Below are positions 6,898 through 14,379 of a stretch of 17,547 nt of DNA, piece after piece. The stretch is taken from NCBI GenBank assembly GCA_035462025.1, contig DATHUR010000119.1, positions 1-17,547 on the forward strand. Reading direction: 5' to 3'. Both the position numbers and the translations under genes were made by a program. Every line of letters starts with the position of its first letter. Position 1 is the stretch's first letter. Source of the DNA: Egicoccus sp035462025. Its GTDB lineage: Bacteria; Actinomycetota; Nitriliruptoria; Nitriliruptorales; Nitriliruptoraceae. The notes under the pieces were generated by a model. The model was not told the DNA's origin. It saw nothing but the letters and a program-made list of their open reading frames with translations, and did not search any database.

Positions 6898-8234
6898 CCA
6901 CGCTCGAAGCGCCACTACCGTCCGCCGACCCGGCCACCGGGTCCATGATCAGCGTCCGGGGCCTGCGCAAGCACTACCCGATCAAGGAGGGGGTGCTGCA
7001 GCGGATCACCGGCCACGTCAAGGCCGTCGACGGGGTCGACTTCGACATCCGCCGCGGCGAGATCGTCGGCATGGTCGGTGAGTCGGGGTGCGGCAAGACC
7101 ACCCTCGGGCGGTGTATCAGCGGGCTGACCGACCCCACGGCCGGCGGCGTCTACTTCGGGCTGCCCGCCGCGGAGCAGGCCGAACTCGACCGGCTGCTCG
7201 GCGTCGACGAGTCCGAGCGGACGAGCGAGCAGTCGGCCCGCCTCGATGCGCTCGGGCAGCGCTATCGCGTCGACCGGATGTCCTCGGACACCTACCGGCA
7301 CTACCGGCGCAACTGCCAGGTGGTGTTCCAGGACTCGTTCTCCTCGCTCAACCCGCGCCACCTGGTCAAGGACATCGTCGGTCGGCCGCTGCGCGTGCAC
7401 AAGGAGGCGGCCGGCGCCGAACTGACCGAGCGCACCGTCGAGTTGCTCGAACGCGTCGGCCTGGGACGGCAGCACCTGTACCGCTACCCGCACCAGTTCT
7501 CCGGTGGTCAGCGCCAGCGCATCTCGATCGCGCGTGCCCTGGCACTCGACCCCGAGTTCGTCGTCCTCGACGAGCCGACCAGCGCACTCGACGTGTCGGT
7601 CCAGGCCCAGATCCTCAACCTGCTCCACGACCTGCAGGCCGACCGCGGCCTGACCTATCTGTTCATCAGCCACGACCTCAACGTCGTGCGGCACATGAGC
7701 GACCGCATCGTGGTGATGTACCTCGGCAAGGTGGTCGAGGAAGGCCCGGCCGAGCAGGTGTTCTCGTCACCGCGTCACCCCTACACCGAGGCGCTGCTGG
7801 CGGCCAACCCCACCCTCGAGGACACCGACGACACCGAACGGATCGTGCTTGAGGGCACCGTGCCCGACCCGGCCCGTCCGCCGCAAGGCTGCCGGTTCCA
7901 CACCCGGTGTCCGGTCGTGACGGCGCGCTGCGGCTGGGAGGTCGACGACATCGTCCGCCAACTCGAGGACCACCCCGGCGTCCTGGGGGAACTCGACGCG
8001 GTGACGCGCCACTCGCCGTTCGCCGCCGACCTGCAGTTCGACGACGGTGGCGCGGCGGCCCGGCTGGTGGCGACCCTGCGTGAGCATGCACCCCTGGCGA
8101 TGCAGGAAGCCATCGAGGAACTGCGCAACGAGGGGCCGCGCGTGAAGGTGCGCTTCCGCGAAGTCGATCCGATGCGGTTGCTGCCCGTCGAGCCCGACCA
8201 CGTCAGCGCCTGCCTGCTGCACACCGACCAGTAG
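6894..8234 (+). CDS. Peptide-type ABC ATPase 2 (DppF/OppF-like) with internal and C-terminal insertions
   Basis: A 446-residue partner ATPase. Motifs: Walker A GESGCGKT (62-69), Q-loop Gln146, signature FSGGQRQ (202-208), Walker B FVVLDEP (222-228) and switch His260. It is about 100 residues longer than usual. One insertion (about 89-136, Glu/Arg-rich) lies between Walker A and the Q-loop, at the same place as the Cys-rich insertion in its partner but with no cysteines. In the C-terminal region three cysteines (333, 339, 346) are normally placed, but the fourth (440) follows after 94 residues instead of roughly 20. The ATG is in an ATGA overlap with the preceding gene and is preceded by GAGGAG. 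It is the last gene of the operon, and its stop lies 7 bases from the convergent antiporter gene. Confidence 0.92.
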   Translation: MTTLEAPLPSADPATGSMISVRGLRKHYPIKEGVLQRITGHVKAVDGVDFDIRRGEIVGMVGESGCGKTTLGRCISGLTDPTAGGVYFGLPAAEQAELDRLLGVDESERTSEQSARLDALGQRYRVDRMSSDTYRHYRRNCQVVFQDSFSSLNPRHLVKDIVGRPLRVHKEAAGAELTERTVELLERVGLGRQHLYRYPHQFSGGQRQRISIARALALDPEFVVLDEPTSALDVSVQAQILNLLHDLQADRGLTYLFISHDLNVVRHMSDRIVVMYLGKVVEEGPAEQVFSSPRHPYTEALLAANPTLEDTDDTERIVLEGTVPDPARPPQGCRFHTRCPVVTARCGWEVDDIVRQLEDHPGVLGELDAVTRHSPFAADLQFDDGGAAARLVATLREHAPLAMQEAIEELRNEGPRVKVRFREVDPMRLLPVEPDHVSACLLHTDQ

Positions 8235-8241
8235 CCCGGGT

Positions 8242-10464
8242 TCAGCGCTCCTGGGCGTCGGCCGGGTAGACGATCACCATCACGGTCTGGGGTGCGTGTT
8301 CGAGCAGGTACTCGGTGCCGTGGCCGAGGAACGGCTCGCCCTCGACCGAGCGGACCTGGGCGGTCATGACGATGGCGTCCGCGTCGCGCTCGTCGGCGAT
8401 CTGCTGGACGCCCTCGTACGGGGTGACGCCGTGCAGCGTGTGGCCCTGTGCGGTGACCCCGAAGCGTCCCGCCCGGGCCAGCGCCTTGTCGAGCAGGCTG
8501 CGGACGGCCGGTGCCTCCGCCCGGTCCGGTGCGGCGACGCCGACGCTCTCGCCGCGACCGAACCCGAAGGTGCGGGTGAGCAGTCCGCGCCGCTCGACCC
8601 CCTCGGCCGTCTCGTCCGCGCTCCGGTCGGGCCGGGCAACGACGTGGATCAGGTCGACGCCGGCGCCGGTGCGGGCGCTGAGGGTGTAGGCGAGCTCCTC
8701 GGCCGCACGACCCGTGCGGGTCCCGACCGCGGGGACCACGAGGCGGCGGTACTCGGCCGGCATGCGGTCGTCCCGGCTGCCGTGACGGACCAGCAGCAAC
8801 GGCACCTCGGTCGAGGCGAGCAGCTTGCGCAGCGTCGCCGACAGCGCGTTCGTGCTCGAGAAGCCCTCGGTCATGCCCAGCGCGAGCAGGCCGTAGCCGA
8901 GTCCGATCTCCTTGAGCACGGCCTCGGCCGGGTCGTCGGAGACGGCCCGGCGGCGTTCCACGCTGCGTTCGCCGAAGACGGCGGTCGCGGCGTCCAGTGC
9001 CTCCTGGCACTGGCAGTCCTCGGGGGGATGGTCCGGTGGGTGGACGCTCAGGACCGTCACGCCGGCGTCCGGCTTGAGCACGAGGTCGAGGGCCTGGGCG
9101 GCGAGTTGGGAGCTCTGGCCGCCGCGGGTCGGGACGAGCGCGCGTTCCACGTTGGCGATGACGCTCGACGCGAGCACCTCCTCGCGCTCGAGTCGGGCCG
9201 CCTCCTCTTCGTGCGGCGTCACGTGACGCAGGGCCGCGCGCAGCAGGGGCGGCGTGATCAGCGCCGACGCCATCGCGACCAGCACCACCGTCGAGTACGA
9301 GACCCCGTTGAAGACACCGAGGCTGAGCGCGATCGTGGCAAGCACGATCTCGAGCGTCCCGCGGGCGTTGAGCCCGACGCCCATGGCGATGCCCGTCCGA
9401 TGGTCGCGCCCGCCGAGCCGGGTGCCGAGGTAGGCGCCCGCGAACTTGGTCGCGATGGCGACGGCGAGCAACACGCTGAACCAGAACAGTCGGCGTGGGG
9501 TCATGATCGATCCCACGTCGACGAAGATCCCCGAGGTGGCGAAGAAGATCGGGGCGAGGAACGAGTTGGCCACCGTCTCGATCGTGTGCCGCGACTCGTC
9601 GCGCTGGTAGGGCGAGCGGCCCAGGACGATGCCGGCGACGAAGGCCCCGAGCGCGGCCTCGACGCCGATCGCCTGGGTGATCACCGCGGCGACCAGCGCG
9701 AGCACGACATTGGCCGTGACCGCCCCGCTCGTACCCGTACCGCCCGCCAACAGCCAGCGGAGCGTGCGGTCGACCAGGCGCTGACCCAACGTGAGGGCGG
9801 CGACGAGGAAGGCGACCAGCGAGCCGACCGTGACCAGCAGGTCCACCAGGTGCAGACCGCCGTTGAGCACGATGCCGGTGAGCAGGCCCAGCATGACCCA
9901 GCCGACCAGCTCGTTGGCCATGGCGACGCCGACGATGAGTTGGCCGACGTCGCGCCGCATCAGGTCGAGTTCGATCAGGATCCGCCCCGAGATGGCGAGT
10001 GCCGAGATGCTCACGGCCACGGCCACGAACAGCGCGAAGATCAACCGTGACGAGCCGTCGCCCACGAAGCCGTCCGGCAGGACATACCCGACCGCGAACC
10101 CGCCGGCCAGCGGGAGCACCAGGCTCGCTGCGGACGTCGTGACCGAGGTCTTGCCGAGACGGCGCAGCAGTTGCAGGTCGGTCTCGAAGCCGGTGACCAC
10201 CAACAGCAGCAGGACGCCGAGCTGTGCCACGCCCATGATCAGCGTCCCGCTGACGTCGCCGCCCGGGAACACGAACGCCGCGATGTCGGGCGTGACCCGC
10301 GCGAAGACCGACGGGCCGAGCAGCAGGCCGGCGCCGAGTTCGCCGACGACGGCGGGCTGCCCGAGCTTGCGCATCAACTCACCCAGCAGCCGGGCGACGA
10401 CGAGCAGGAGGAGCAGTTGCAGCAGGAACGGGAGCAGCGTGTGCTCACCGATCGGTTGGAGCAC
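8242..10464 (-). CDS. CPA2-family cation/proton antiporter with two C-terminal USP domains
   Basis: A 740-residue membrane protein that would exchange Na+ or K+ for H+. Residues 1 to about 410 are about twelve membrane segments, with GQPAVVGELGAGLLLGPSVF (35-54), AALGAFVAGIVLGRSPY (270-286) and GLNARGTLEIVLA (364-376), all typical of CPA2/CHX proteins. Two universal-stress-protein-like domains follow, about 440-562 and 573-735. The second ends in GHGTEYLLEHAPQTVMVIV, which recalls the nucleotide-binding G-x-G/S-T region of the family. The pair usually written DD or ND in the middle of the transporter reads N184-E185 here. The GTG start has no good ribosome binding site but is the only in-frame choice. 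The gene is 63 bases downstream of the acyl-CoA dehydrogenase and may be read through from it. Ion specificity is unknown. Confidence 0.88.
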   Translation of the reverse strand: MLQPIGEHTLLPFLLQLLLLLVVARLLGELMRKLGQPAVVGELGAGLLLGPSVFARVTPDIAAFVFPGGDVSGTLIMGVAQLGVLLLLVVTGFETDLQLLRRLGKTSVTTSAASLVLPLAGGFAVGYVLPDGFVGDGSSRLIFALFVAVAVSISALAISGRILIELDLMRRDVGQLIVGVAMANELVGWVMLGLLTGIVLNGGLHLVDLLVTVGSLVAFLVAALTLGQRLVDRTLRWLLAGGTGTSGAVTANVVLALVAAVITQAIGVEAALGAFVAGIVLGRSPYQRDESRHTIETVANSFLAPIFFATSGIFVDVGSIMTPRRLFWFSVLLAVAIATKFAGAYLGTRLGGRDHRTGIAMGVGLNARGTLEIVLATIALSLGVFNGVSYSTVVLVAMASALITPPLLRAALRHVTPHEEEAARLEREEVLASSVIANVERALVPTRGGQSSQLAAQALDLVLKPDAGVTVLSVHPPDHPPEDCQCQEALDAATAVFGERSVERRRAVSDDPAEAVLKEIGLGYGLLALGMTEGFSSTNALSATLRKLLASTEVPLLLVRHGSRDDRMPAEYRRLVVPAVGTRTGRAAEELAYTLSARTGAGVDLIHVVARPDRSADETAEGVERRGLLTRTFGFGRGESVGVAAPDRAEAPAVRSLLDKALARAGRFGVTAQGHTLHGVTPYEGVQQIADERDADAIVMTAQVRSVEGEPFLGHGTEYLLEHAPQTVMVIVYPADAQER

Positions 10465-10527
10465 GTGGCACGCCGAGGGCCGGGGACAGCAGGAAGCCGC
10501 AGCCTACTTCGCGGTCCGGTTGGCGGG

Positions 10528-11673
10528 TCAGGCCAGCAGGAGTCGCGACACGACCTCGGTCATGATCTCGTTGGTGCCGCCGCCGATGCCGAGGATGCGG
10601 CTGTCCCGGTAGTGACGCTCCACCTCGGTCTCGCGCATGTAGCCCATACCGCCGTGCAACTGGACGGCGTCGTCGACGACCGCGTCGCAGGCGAACACGG
10701 CCGTGTTCTTCGCCATCGCGACCTCGCGCAGCACGTCGTCGCCGGCCTGCCACCGCTCGATGACCGCGCGGGTGTAGGTCCTGGCCACGTCGGTCTGCCG
10801 GGCCATCTCGGCCAGCCGGTGGCGGATCACCTGCCGGGACGCGAGCGGGCGGCCGAAGGTCTCGCGGTCGCGGACGTGGGCCAGGGTCAGGTCGAGGCTG
10901 CGTTGCGCGGTCGCGTAGGCCTGCACGGCGAGCGAGAGTCGCTCGGCGGCGAACTGCCGCATGATCTGGCCGAAGCCGCTGCCCGGGGCACCGATCAGGT
11001 TGCCGGCCGGCACCCGCACGCCGTCGAAGCGGATCTCGGCGGTGTCCGAGCACCACCAGCCCATCTTCTTCAGAGGCGCGGACACCTCGACGCCGGGCCG
11101 ATCGCGCTCGATGAGCAGCAGCGACAGGCCACCGGCGCCCGCGTCGCCGGTGCGGACCGCCGTCGTGAACACGTCGGCGCGGGTCGCGGACGTGATGAAC
11201 AGCTTGGTGCCGGTCACGACGTACTCGTCGCCGTAGGCGACGGCGCGGGTGCGCAGGCCGGCGACGTCAGAACCCGCCTCGGGCTCGGTGATCGCGAGCG
11301 ACACGATCTGTTCCCCCGCCAGGACCGGCCGCGCGAACTTCTCGATCAACGCCCGGTCGCCCGACGCGATCAGGTGGGGCAGGCCGATGCCGTGGGTGAA
11401 CAGCCCCGCGATCAGTCCCGACGAGCCGCCGGACAGGATCATCTCCTCGGCGACGGTCAGGGTGTCGACCGGGTCACCACCGACGCCGCCGGCGGACTCC
11501 GGGAAGCCGATGCCGAGCAGCCCGGCCCCGGCCGCGGCGCGGTGGAGTGCGAGCGGCAGCGCGCCGGCCTCCTCCCACTCGGCGAGGTGGGGCACGATCT
11601 CGCGCTGCGTGAAGCGCCGCACGGTCTCGCGCAGCGCCAGTCGTTCCGGGGTGTCCCAGGTGCGGTCGTGCAC
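10528..11673 (-). CDS. Acyl-CoA dehydrogenase, LCAD/IVD-type catalytic base
   Basis: A 381-residue flavoprotein that would oxidise an acyl-CoA to the 2-enoyl-CoA, passing electrons to ETF. Length and the whole fold are normal: AITEPEAGSD (127-136), FITSATRADVF (159-169), RETFGRPL (270-277) and QLHGGMGYMRE (338-348). The position of the usual catalytic glutamate (YEGT in MCAD) is glycine (GGGTNEI, 364-370). Glu244 in AAERL occupies the place of the catalytic base in long-chain and isovaleryl-CoA dehydrogenases, so the enzyme is probably active with branched or long acyl chains. The GTG start is preceded by GAGG. It is divergent from a TetR regulator across a 67-base gap with a palindrome, which suggests local control. 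The exact substrate cannot be assigned. Confidence 0.92.
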   Translation of the reverse strand: MHDRTWDTPERLALRETVRRFTQREIVPHLAEWEEAGALPLALHRAAAGAGLLGIGFPESAGGVGGDPVDTLTVAEEMILSGGSSGLIAGLFTHGIGLPHLIASGDRALIEKFARPVLAGEQIVSLAITEPEAGSDVAGLRTRAVAYGDEYVVTGTKLFITSATRADVFTTAVRTGDAGAGGLSLLLIERDRPGVEVSAPLKKMGWWCSDTAEIRFDGVRVPAGNLIGAPGSGFGQIMRQFAAERLSLAVQAYATAQRSLDLTLAHVRDRETFGRPLASRQVIRHRLAEMARQTDVARTYTRAVIERWQAGDDVLREVAMAKNTAVFACDAVVDDAVQLHGGMGYMRETEVERHYRDSRILGIGGGTNEIMTEVVSRLLLA

Positions 11674-11686
11674 GGCGTCCTCGAAT

Positions 11687-11706
11687 CAGGAAAGGTGTCG
11701 TTCCTG
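11687..11706. promoter_or_regulatory. Likely TetR operator in the divergent gap
   Basis: CAGGAA (11687-11692) and TTCCTG (11701-11706) form inverted half-sites eight bases apart, a 20-bp imperfect palindrome of typical TetR-operator size. It sits in the gap between acyl-CoA dehydrogenase and TetR. A TACGGT hexamer (11710-11715), a plausible -10 for the TetR gene, begins four bases later, so binding there could block both directions. Confidence 0.45.
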
Positions 11707-11740
11707 TTGTACGGTAGCGTCTGGCCGGGCGGAGCAGGGC

Positions 11741-12406
11741 ATGACGGGTGAGCGGATCTACGGCGGACGCAGCGCGGAGCGGCGCCGCGCCGACCGTCAC
11801 GCCCAACTGCTCACCGCCGGCCGCGAACGGTTCGCCGACGACGGCTGGGCCGGGGCGACGGTGGCGGGCATCTGCCGCACCGCCGGGCTGAGCCCGCGCT
11901 ACTTCTACGAGCACGTCGACGATCGTGAATCGCTGTTCCTCGCCGTCGTCGAGCACATCGCGGACGAGGTCGAAGGGGTCGTCCGCGCGGCCGCCGCCAC
12001 CGAGGGCGCCGACCCGGTCCAGCGTGCCCGTCTGGTCCTCGAGGCCGTTGCGGCGTACTTCGCCGCGGACCCGCGGGCGGTCCGCGTCGCCCTGATCGAG
12101 TCGCTGGCGACGCCCGAGTTCCGCGTCCGCCGCCGGGAACTGCTGGCGCGGTTCGCCGAACTCGCGACCCGGCTGATGGCCGCCCTGCGCGATCGCGACG
12201 ACCCCGGGCCGGCGACGCCGCCGAGCACGGCCGGCGTTCCTTCCGGCGCCCAGCTGGCCGGGACGCTGTTGACCGGGGGCCTGGTCGAGTTGCTGATCGC
12301 GTGGGCCACCGCCGCCGACGCGCCGGCGTCACCCGGCTCGGGTACGTCGCCCGCCGAGGCCGTCGACCACCTCGTCGTCCTGGCCGCGGCGGTCGCGCGC
12401 CTGTGA
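11741..12406 (+). CDS. TetR-family transcriptional regulator
   Basis: A 221-residue regulator. The N-terminal helix-turn-helix is classic for the family, with ATVAGICRTAGLSPRYFYEHV at about 39-59 and the following DDRESLFLAVVE. The rest is a helical ligand-binding domain without recognisable specificity and with a Pro/Gly/Ser-rich stretch near 150-166. The start ATG 11741 was chosen because GGAG precedes it at six bases and the protein then begins with the normal short basic arm; the reading frame stays open far upstream but that part is antisense to the dehydrogenase. It is divergent from the acyl-CoA dehydrogenase and 26 bases ahead of the thiolase-like gene. The ligand is probably an acyl-CoA or similar metabolite, by analogy with TetR proteins in such neighbourhoods. 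Confidence 0.9.
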   Translation: MTGERIYGGRSAERRRADRHAQLLTAGRERFADDGWAGATVAGICRTAGLSPRYFYEHVDDRESLFLAVVEHIADEVEGVVRAAAATEGADPVQRARLVLEAVAAYFAADPRAVRVALIESLATPEFRVRRRELLARFAELATRLMAALRDRDDPGPATPPSTAGVPSGAQLAGTLLTGGLVELLIAWATAADAPASPGSGTSPAEAVDHLVVLAAAVARL

Positions 12407-12422
12407 GCATGCACGCGTCCAT

Positions 12423-12427
12423 GGAGG
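12423..12427 (+). promoter_or_regulatory. Ribosome binding site that sets the thiolase-like start
   Basis: A perfect GGAGG lies five bases before ATG 12433. In-frame alternatives upstream (GTG 12403 overlapping the TetR stop, ATG 12409, ATG 12421) lack such a site, and ATG 12421 overlaps the site itself. The conserved N-terminus EQPVIVGVGD begins right after ATG 12433. Confidence 0.75.
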
Positions 12428-12432
12428 AAGCC

Positions 12433-13962
12433 ATGCGGGAACAGCCGGTCATCGTCGGGGTGGGGGATGTGCTCGGCAACCGGGCCCGTGATCCCGAGGC
12501 AGCCCGCGAACCCCTGTCGCTGATCGTCGACGCGGTCCGCGCCGCCGCGTCGGATGCCGGCGACCCGAAGCTGCCCGCCGACGTCGACGCCGTCTACGCG
12601 GTGCGGACCACGAGCTGGGCGTACGCCAGCGCGGCCCGCAGCATCGCCGAGGCGGTGGGGGCCCGGCCTGGGCGCCTCGTCGACTCGCCGGTCGGGGGCC
12701 ACTGGCCGGTGGCGCTGCTCGAGCAGGCGGCCGCGCGGATCGCGGCCGGCGAGGACACGTGCTCACTGCTGGTCGGCGGCGAGGCGCAGGCCTCGCTCCA
12801 GGCGCTCCAGCGGGCCGGCCGCGATCCGATCGTCGATGCCGGGTGGTCCGCCGACCCGGGCGGTCCGCCGTCGTTCGATCCCGACGACCTCGGCACGCCG
12901 CGCATGCTGGCCAGCGGGGTGATGCTGCCGATCCGGGTCTACCCGATGTTCCACAACGCGATGCAGGCGGCCGAGGGGCTCACGCCGGCCGCGGCGACCC
13001 GGCGATCGGCCGAGCTCTACGCGCGCTTCACCGAACTCGCGGCCGCCAATCCCGTCGCCTGGAATCCGCGGGTGCGCACCGCCGACGACATCGCGACGGC
13101 GGCGCCGGACAACCGCATGGTGTGCGAGCCGTACACGCTGGCGATGAACGCCATGCCGCAGGTCGACCAGGCCGCGGCGGTGCTGGTCATGTCCGCCTCG
13201 GAGGCGCACCGGCGTGGCATCGATCCGTCCCGGGTCGTCCAGATCTGGGGCGGCGCCGGCGCGACCGACCCGGTCGACGTGCTCGAGCGCGGCGGCTACG
13301 ACCGCTCCGACGCGCTGGCCCACGCCCTGGACCAGACCCTGGGCCGGACGGGGCTGGTCGCGCGGGACCTGGACCTCGTCGACGTCTACAGCTGCTTCCC
13401 CGTCGTCCCCGAACTCGTGCTCGCCCACCTCGATCTGCCGGACGGAACGGTCCCGAGCGTGACCGGCGGCCATGCGGCCTTCGGCGGCCCGCTCAACAGC
13501 TACTCGCTGCACGCGGCCGCCGCGCTGACCCGCGCCATCCGTGGCGGCGCCGGACCCGCCCTGCTCCACGCCAACGGCGGCTACATGACCTATCAGCACG
13601 CGACCATCCTGGCCGGGCACGCGCACCCCGACGGCTACCTCGGCGATCCCGAGCCAACCCGCCTCGTGGCCGAGGATGCGCCACCGATCCGGGACGCGGA
13701 CGACCTGCTCGCCGACGACGCCCCGCACGACCTGCGCATCGAGACGTTCACGGTCGAACACGGGCGCGACGGCACGCCGGAGCGGGCCTACGTGATCGCC
13801 CGCACCGCAAGGGGTGATCGGGTCGCCGCCGCCACGGCCGAAGGCGATCGTGACGCCGCGGCGGCGCTGTCGCTCGCGGCCCTGTCCGGCAACGACATCA
13901 GCCACGTCGGCAGGATCGTGCGCCTGGTCGGCGGACCGGCCGGCGCGCACGTCGAGCCCTGA
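12433..13962 (+). CDS. Thiolase-like protein, TLP1 type, without the catalytic cysteine
   Basis: A 509-residue protein with a thiolase-type core and an extra C-terminal domain, the layout of mycobacterial thiolase-like protein type 1 (TLP1). The core starts at PVIVGVGD (5-12) and has LLVGGEAQASL (112-122) in place of the thiolase GGMESMS stretch. DLVDVYSCFPVVPEL (314-328) and VTGGHAAFGGPLNSYSLH (343-360) are also core elements. The region where thiolases carry the nucleophile (C-x-SG) reads SPVGGHWPVALLEQ (85-98), with no cysteine, so ordinary Claisen condensation or thiolysis is unlikely. HANGGYMTYQH (379-389) lies where the HGH-type histidine motif would be. Residues about 433-509 form the added domain (AYVIARTARGDRVAA). 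It is probably co-transcribed with TetR. A role in acyl-CoA metabolism is inferred from the neighbours; no reaction can be named. Confidence 0.85.
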   Translation: MREQPVIVGVGDVLGNRARDPEAAREPLSLIVDAVRAAASDAGDPKLPADVDAVYAVRTTSWAYASAARSIAEAVGARPGRLVDSPVGGHWPVALLEQAAARIAAGEDTCSLLVGGEAQASLQALQRAGRDPIVDAGWSADPGGPPSFDPDDLGTPRMLASGVMLPIRVYPMFHNAMQAAEGLTPAAATRRSAELYARFTELAAANPVAWNPRVRTADDIATAAPDNRMVCEPYTLAMNAMPQVDQAAAVLVMSASEAHRRGIDPSRVVQIWGGAGATDPVDVLERGGYDRSDALAHALDQTLGRTGLVARDLDLVDVYSCFPVVPELVLAHLDLPDGTVPSVTGGHAAFGGPLNSYSLHAAAALTRAIRGGAGPALLHANGGYMTYQHATILAGHAHPDGYLGDPEPTRLVAEDAPPIRDADDLLADDAPHDLRIETFTVEHGRDGTPERAYVIARTARGDRVAAATAEGDRDAAAALSLAALSGNDISHVGRIVRLVGGPAGAHVEP

Positions 13963-13968
13963 GCCCGC

Positions 13969-14373
13969 TCAGCGCCGCCACCATCGGCGGCGCCGAGGCG
14001 TCGGCGATGGTCGGGGACGGCCGTGCATCGCCACGAGCACGGTGTCGAGTTCGGCCCGCTGGTCGATCCACGCGTCGGCGCCCGCCGCGAGCGCTTCGGT
14101 CGGGCCGGCGAGGGGGTCGCCCACCACGACGATCCGTGGCGGATGGTCCGCGCGCGCCAACCGGCGCACGAGGCGCATCGCCCCGTCGTCACCGGACACG
14201 GCCCGCACGACGACGACCTCGACACCGGGGAGCGAGGCGGCGGCCCCGTCCGTGTCGCCGGTCGCCAGCACCGCCCGCCGGTCGCTGGACGCGACCGCCT
14301 TCACCAACACGTCGTGGTCCGCACCGGACCCGGCGGGGTCCGCGGCCCGATGGGGATGCAGGCGGATGGACAT
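13969..14373 (-). CDS. Small degenerate receiver-like protein
   Basis: A 134-residue protein that I do not recognise by name. Residues 22-118 resemble a response-regulator receiver in its second half: PRIVVVGDP (79-87), then the typical ALAAGADAWIDQRAELDTVLVAM (94-116). The strand that should end in the phospho-accepting Asp reads VEVVVVRAV (51-59), with no Asp, and the conserved Lys after the last strand is absent, so phosphorylation is unlikely. The C-terminus is a basic/aromatic tail, RRRRWWRR, which might touch nucleic acid or membrane. It starts 6 bases after the GreA-like stop, so the two form an operon. Its ribosome binding site is weak, which fits coupling. Codon use and GC match the neighbours. 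It could also be a stand-alone PilZ/CheY-like pseudo-receiver of another kind. Confidence 0.6.
   Translation of the reverse strand: MSIRLHPHRAADPAGSGADHDVLVKAVASSDRRAVLATGDTDGAAASLPGVEVVVVRAVSGDDGAMRLVRRLARADHPPRIVVVGDPLAGPTEALAAGADAWIDQRAELDTVLVAMHGRPRPSPTPRRRRWWRR
13972..13993. terminator. GC hairpin at the convergent gene ends
   Basis: GCGCCGCC (13972-13979) and GGCGGCGC (13986-13993) form a perfect 8-bp stem with a six-base loop, ten bases past the thiolase-like stop. It lies within the last codons of the convergent receiver-like gene. There is no T-run. It may terminate + strand transcription; for the - strand it is inside coding sequence. Confidence 0.35.
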
Positions 14374-14379
14374 GTGCGC

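Noticed and set aside
8235..8241. Terminator between the convergent ABC operon and antiporter genes
   Set aside because: Only seven bases separate the stops and no convincing stem-loop is present around them.
8296..10050. Long + strand open frame (584 residues) opposite the antiporter
   Set aside because: It is a shadow of the antiporter gene in high-GC DNA: low-complexity Arg/Gly/Asp-rich translation and no family motifs, while the opposite strand encodes a complete CPA2 protein.
11249..11740. Upstream extension of the TetR reading frame
   Set aside because: This part is antisense to the acyl-CoA dehydrogenase; the strong ribosome binding site and the family N-terminus put the start at 11741.
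12301..12432. Upstream extension of the thiolase-like frame into the TetR gene
   Set aside because: GGAGG right before ATG 12433 and the conserved N-terminus after it decide the start; the extension overlaps TetR in another frame.
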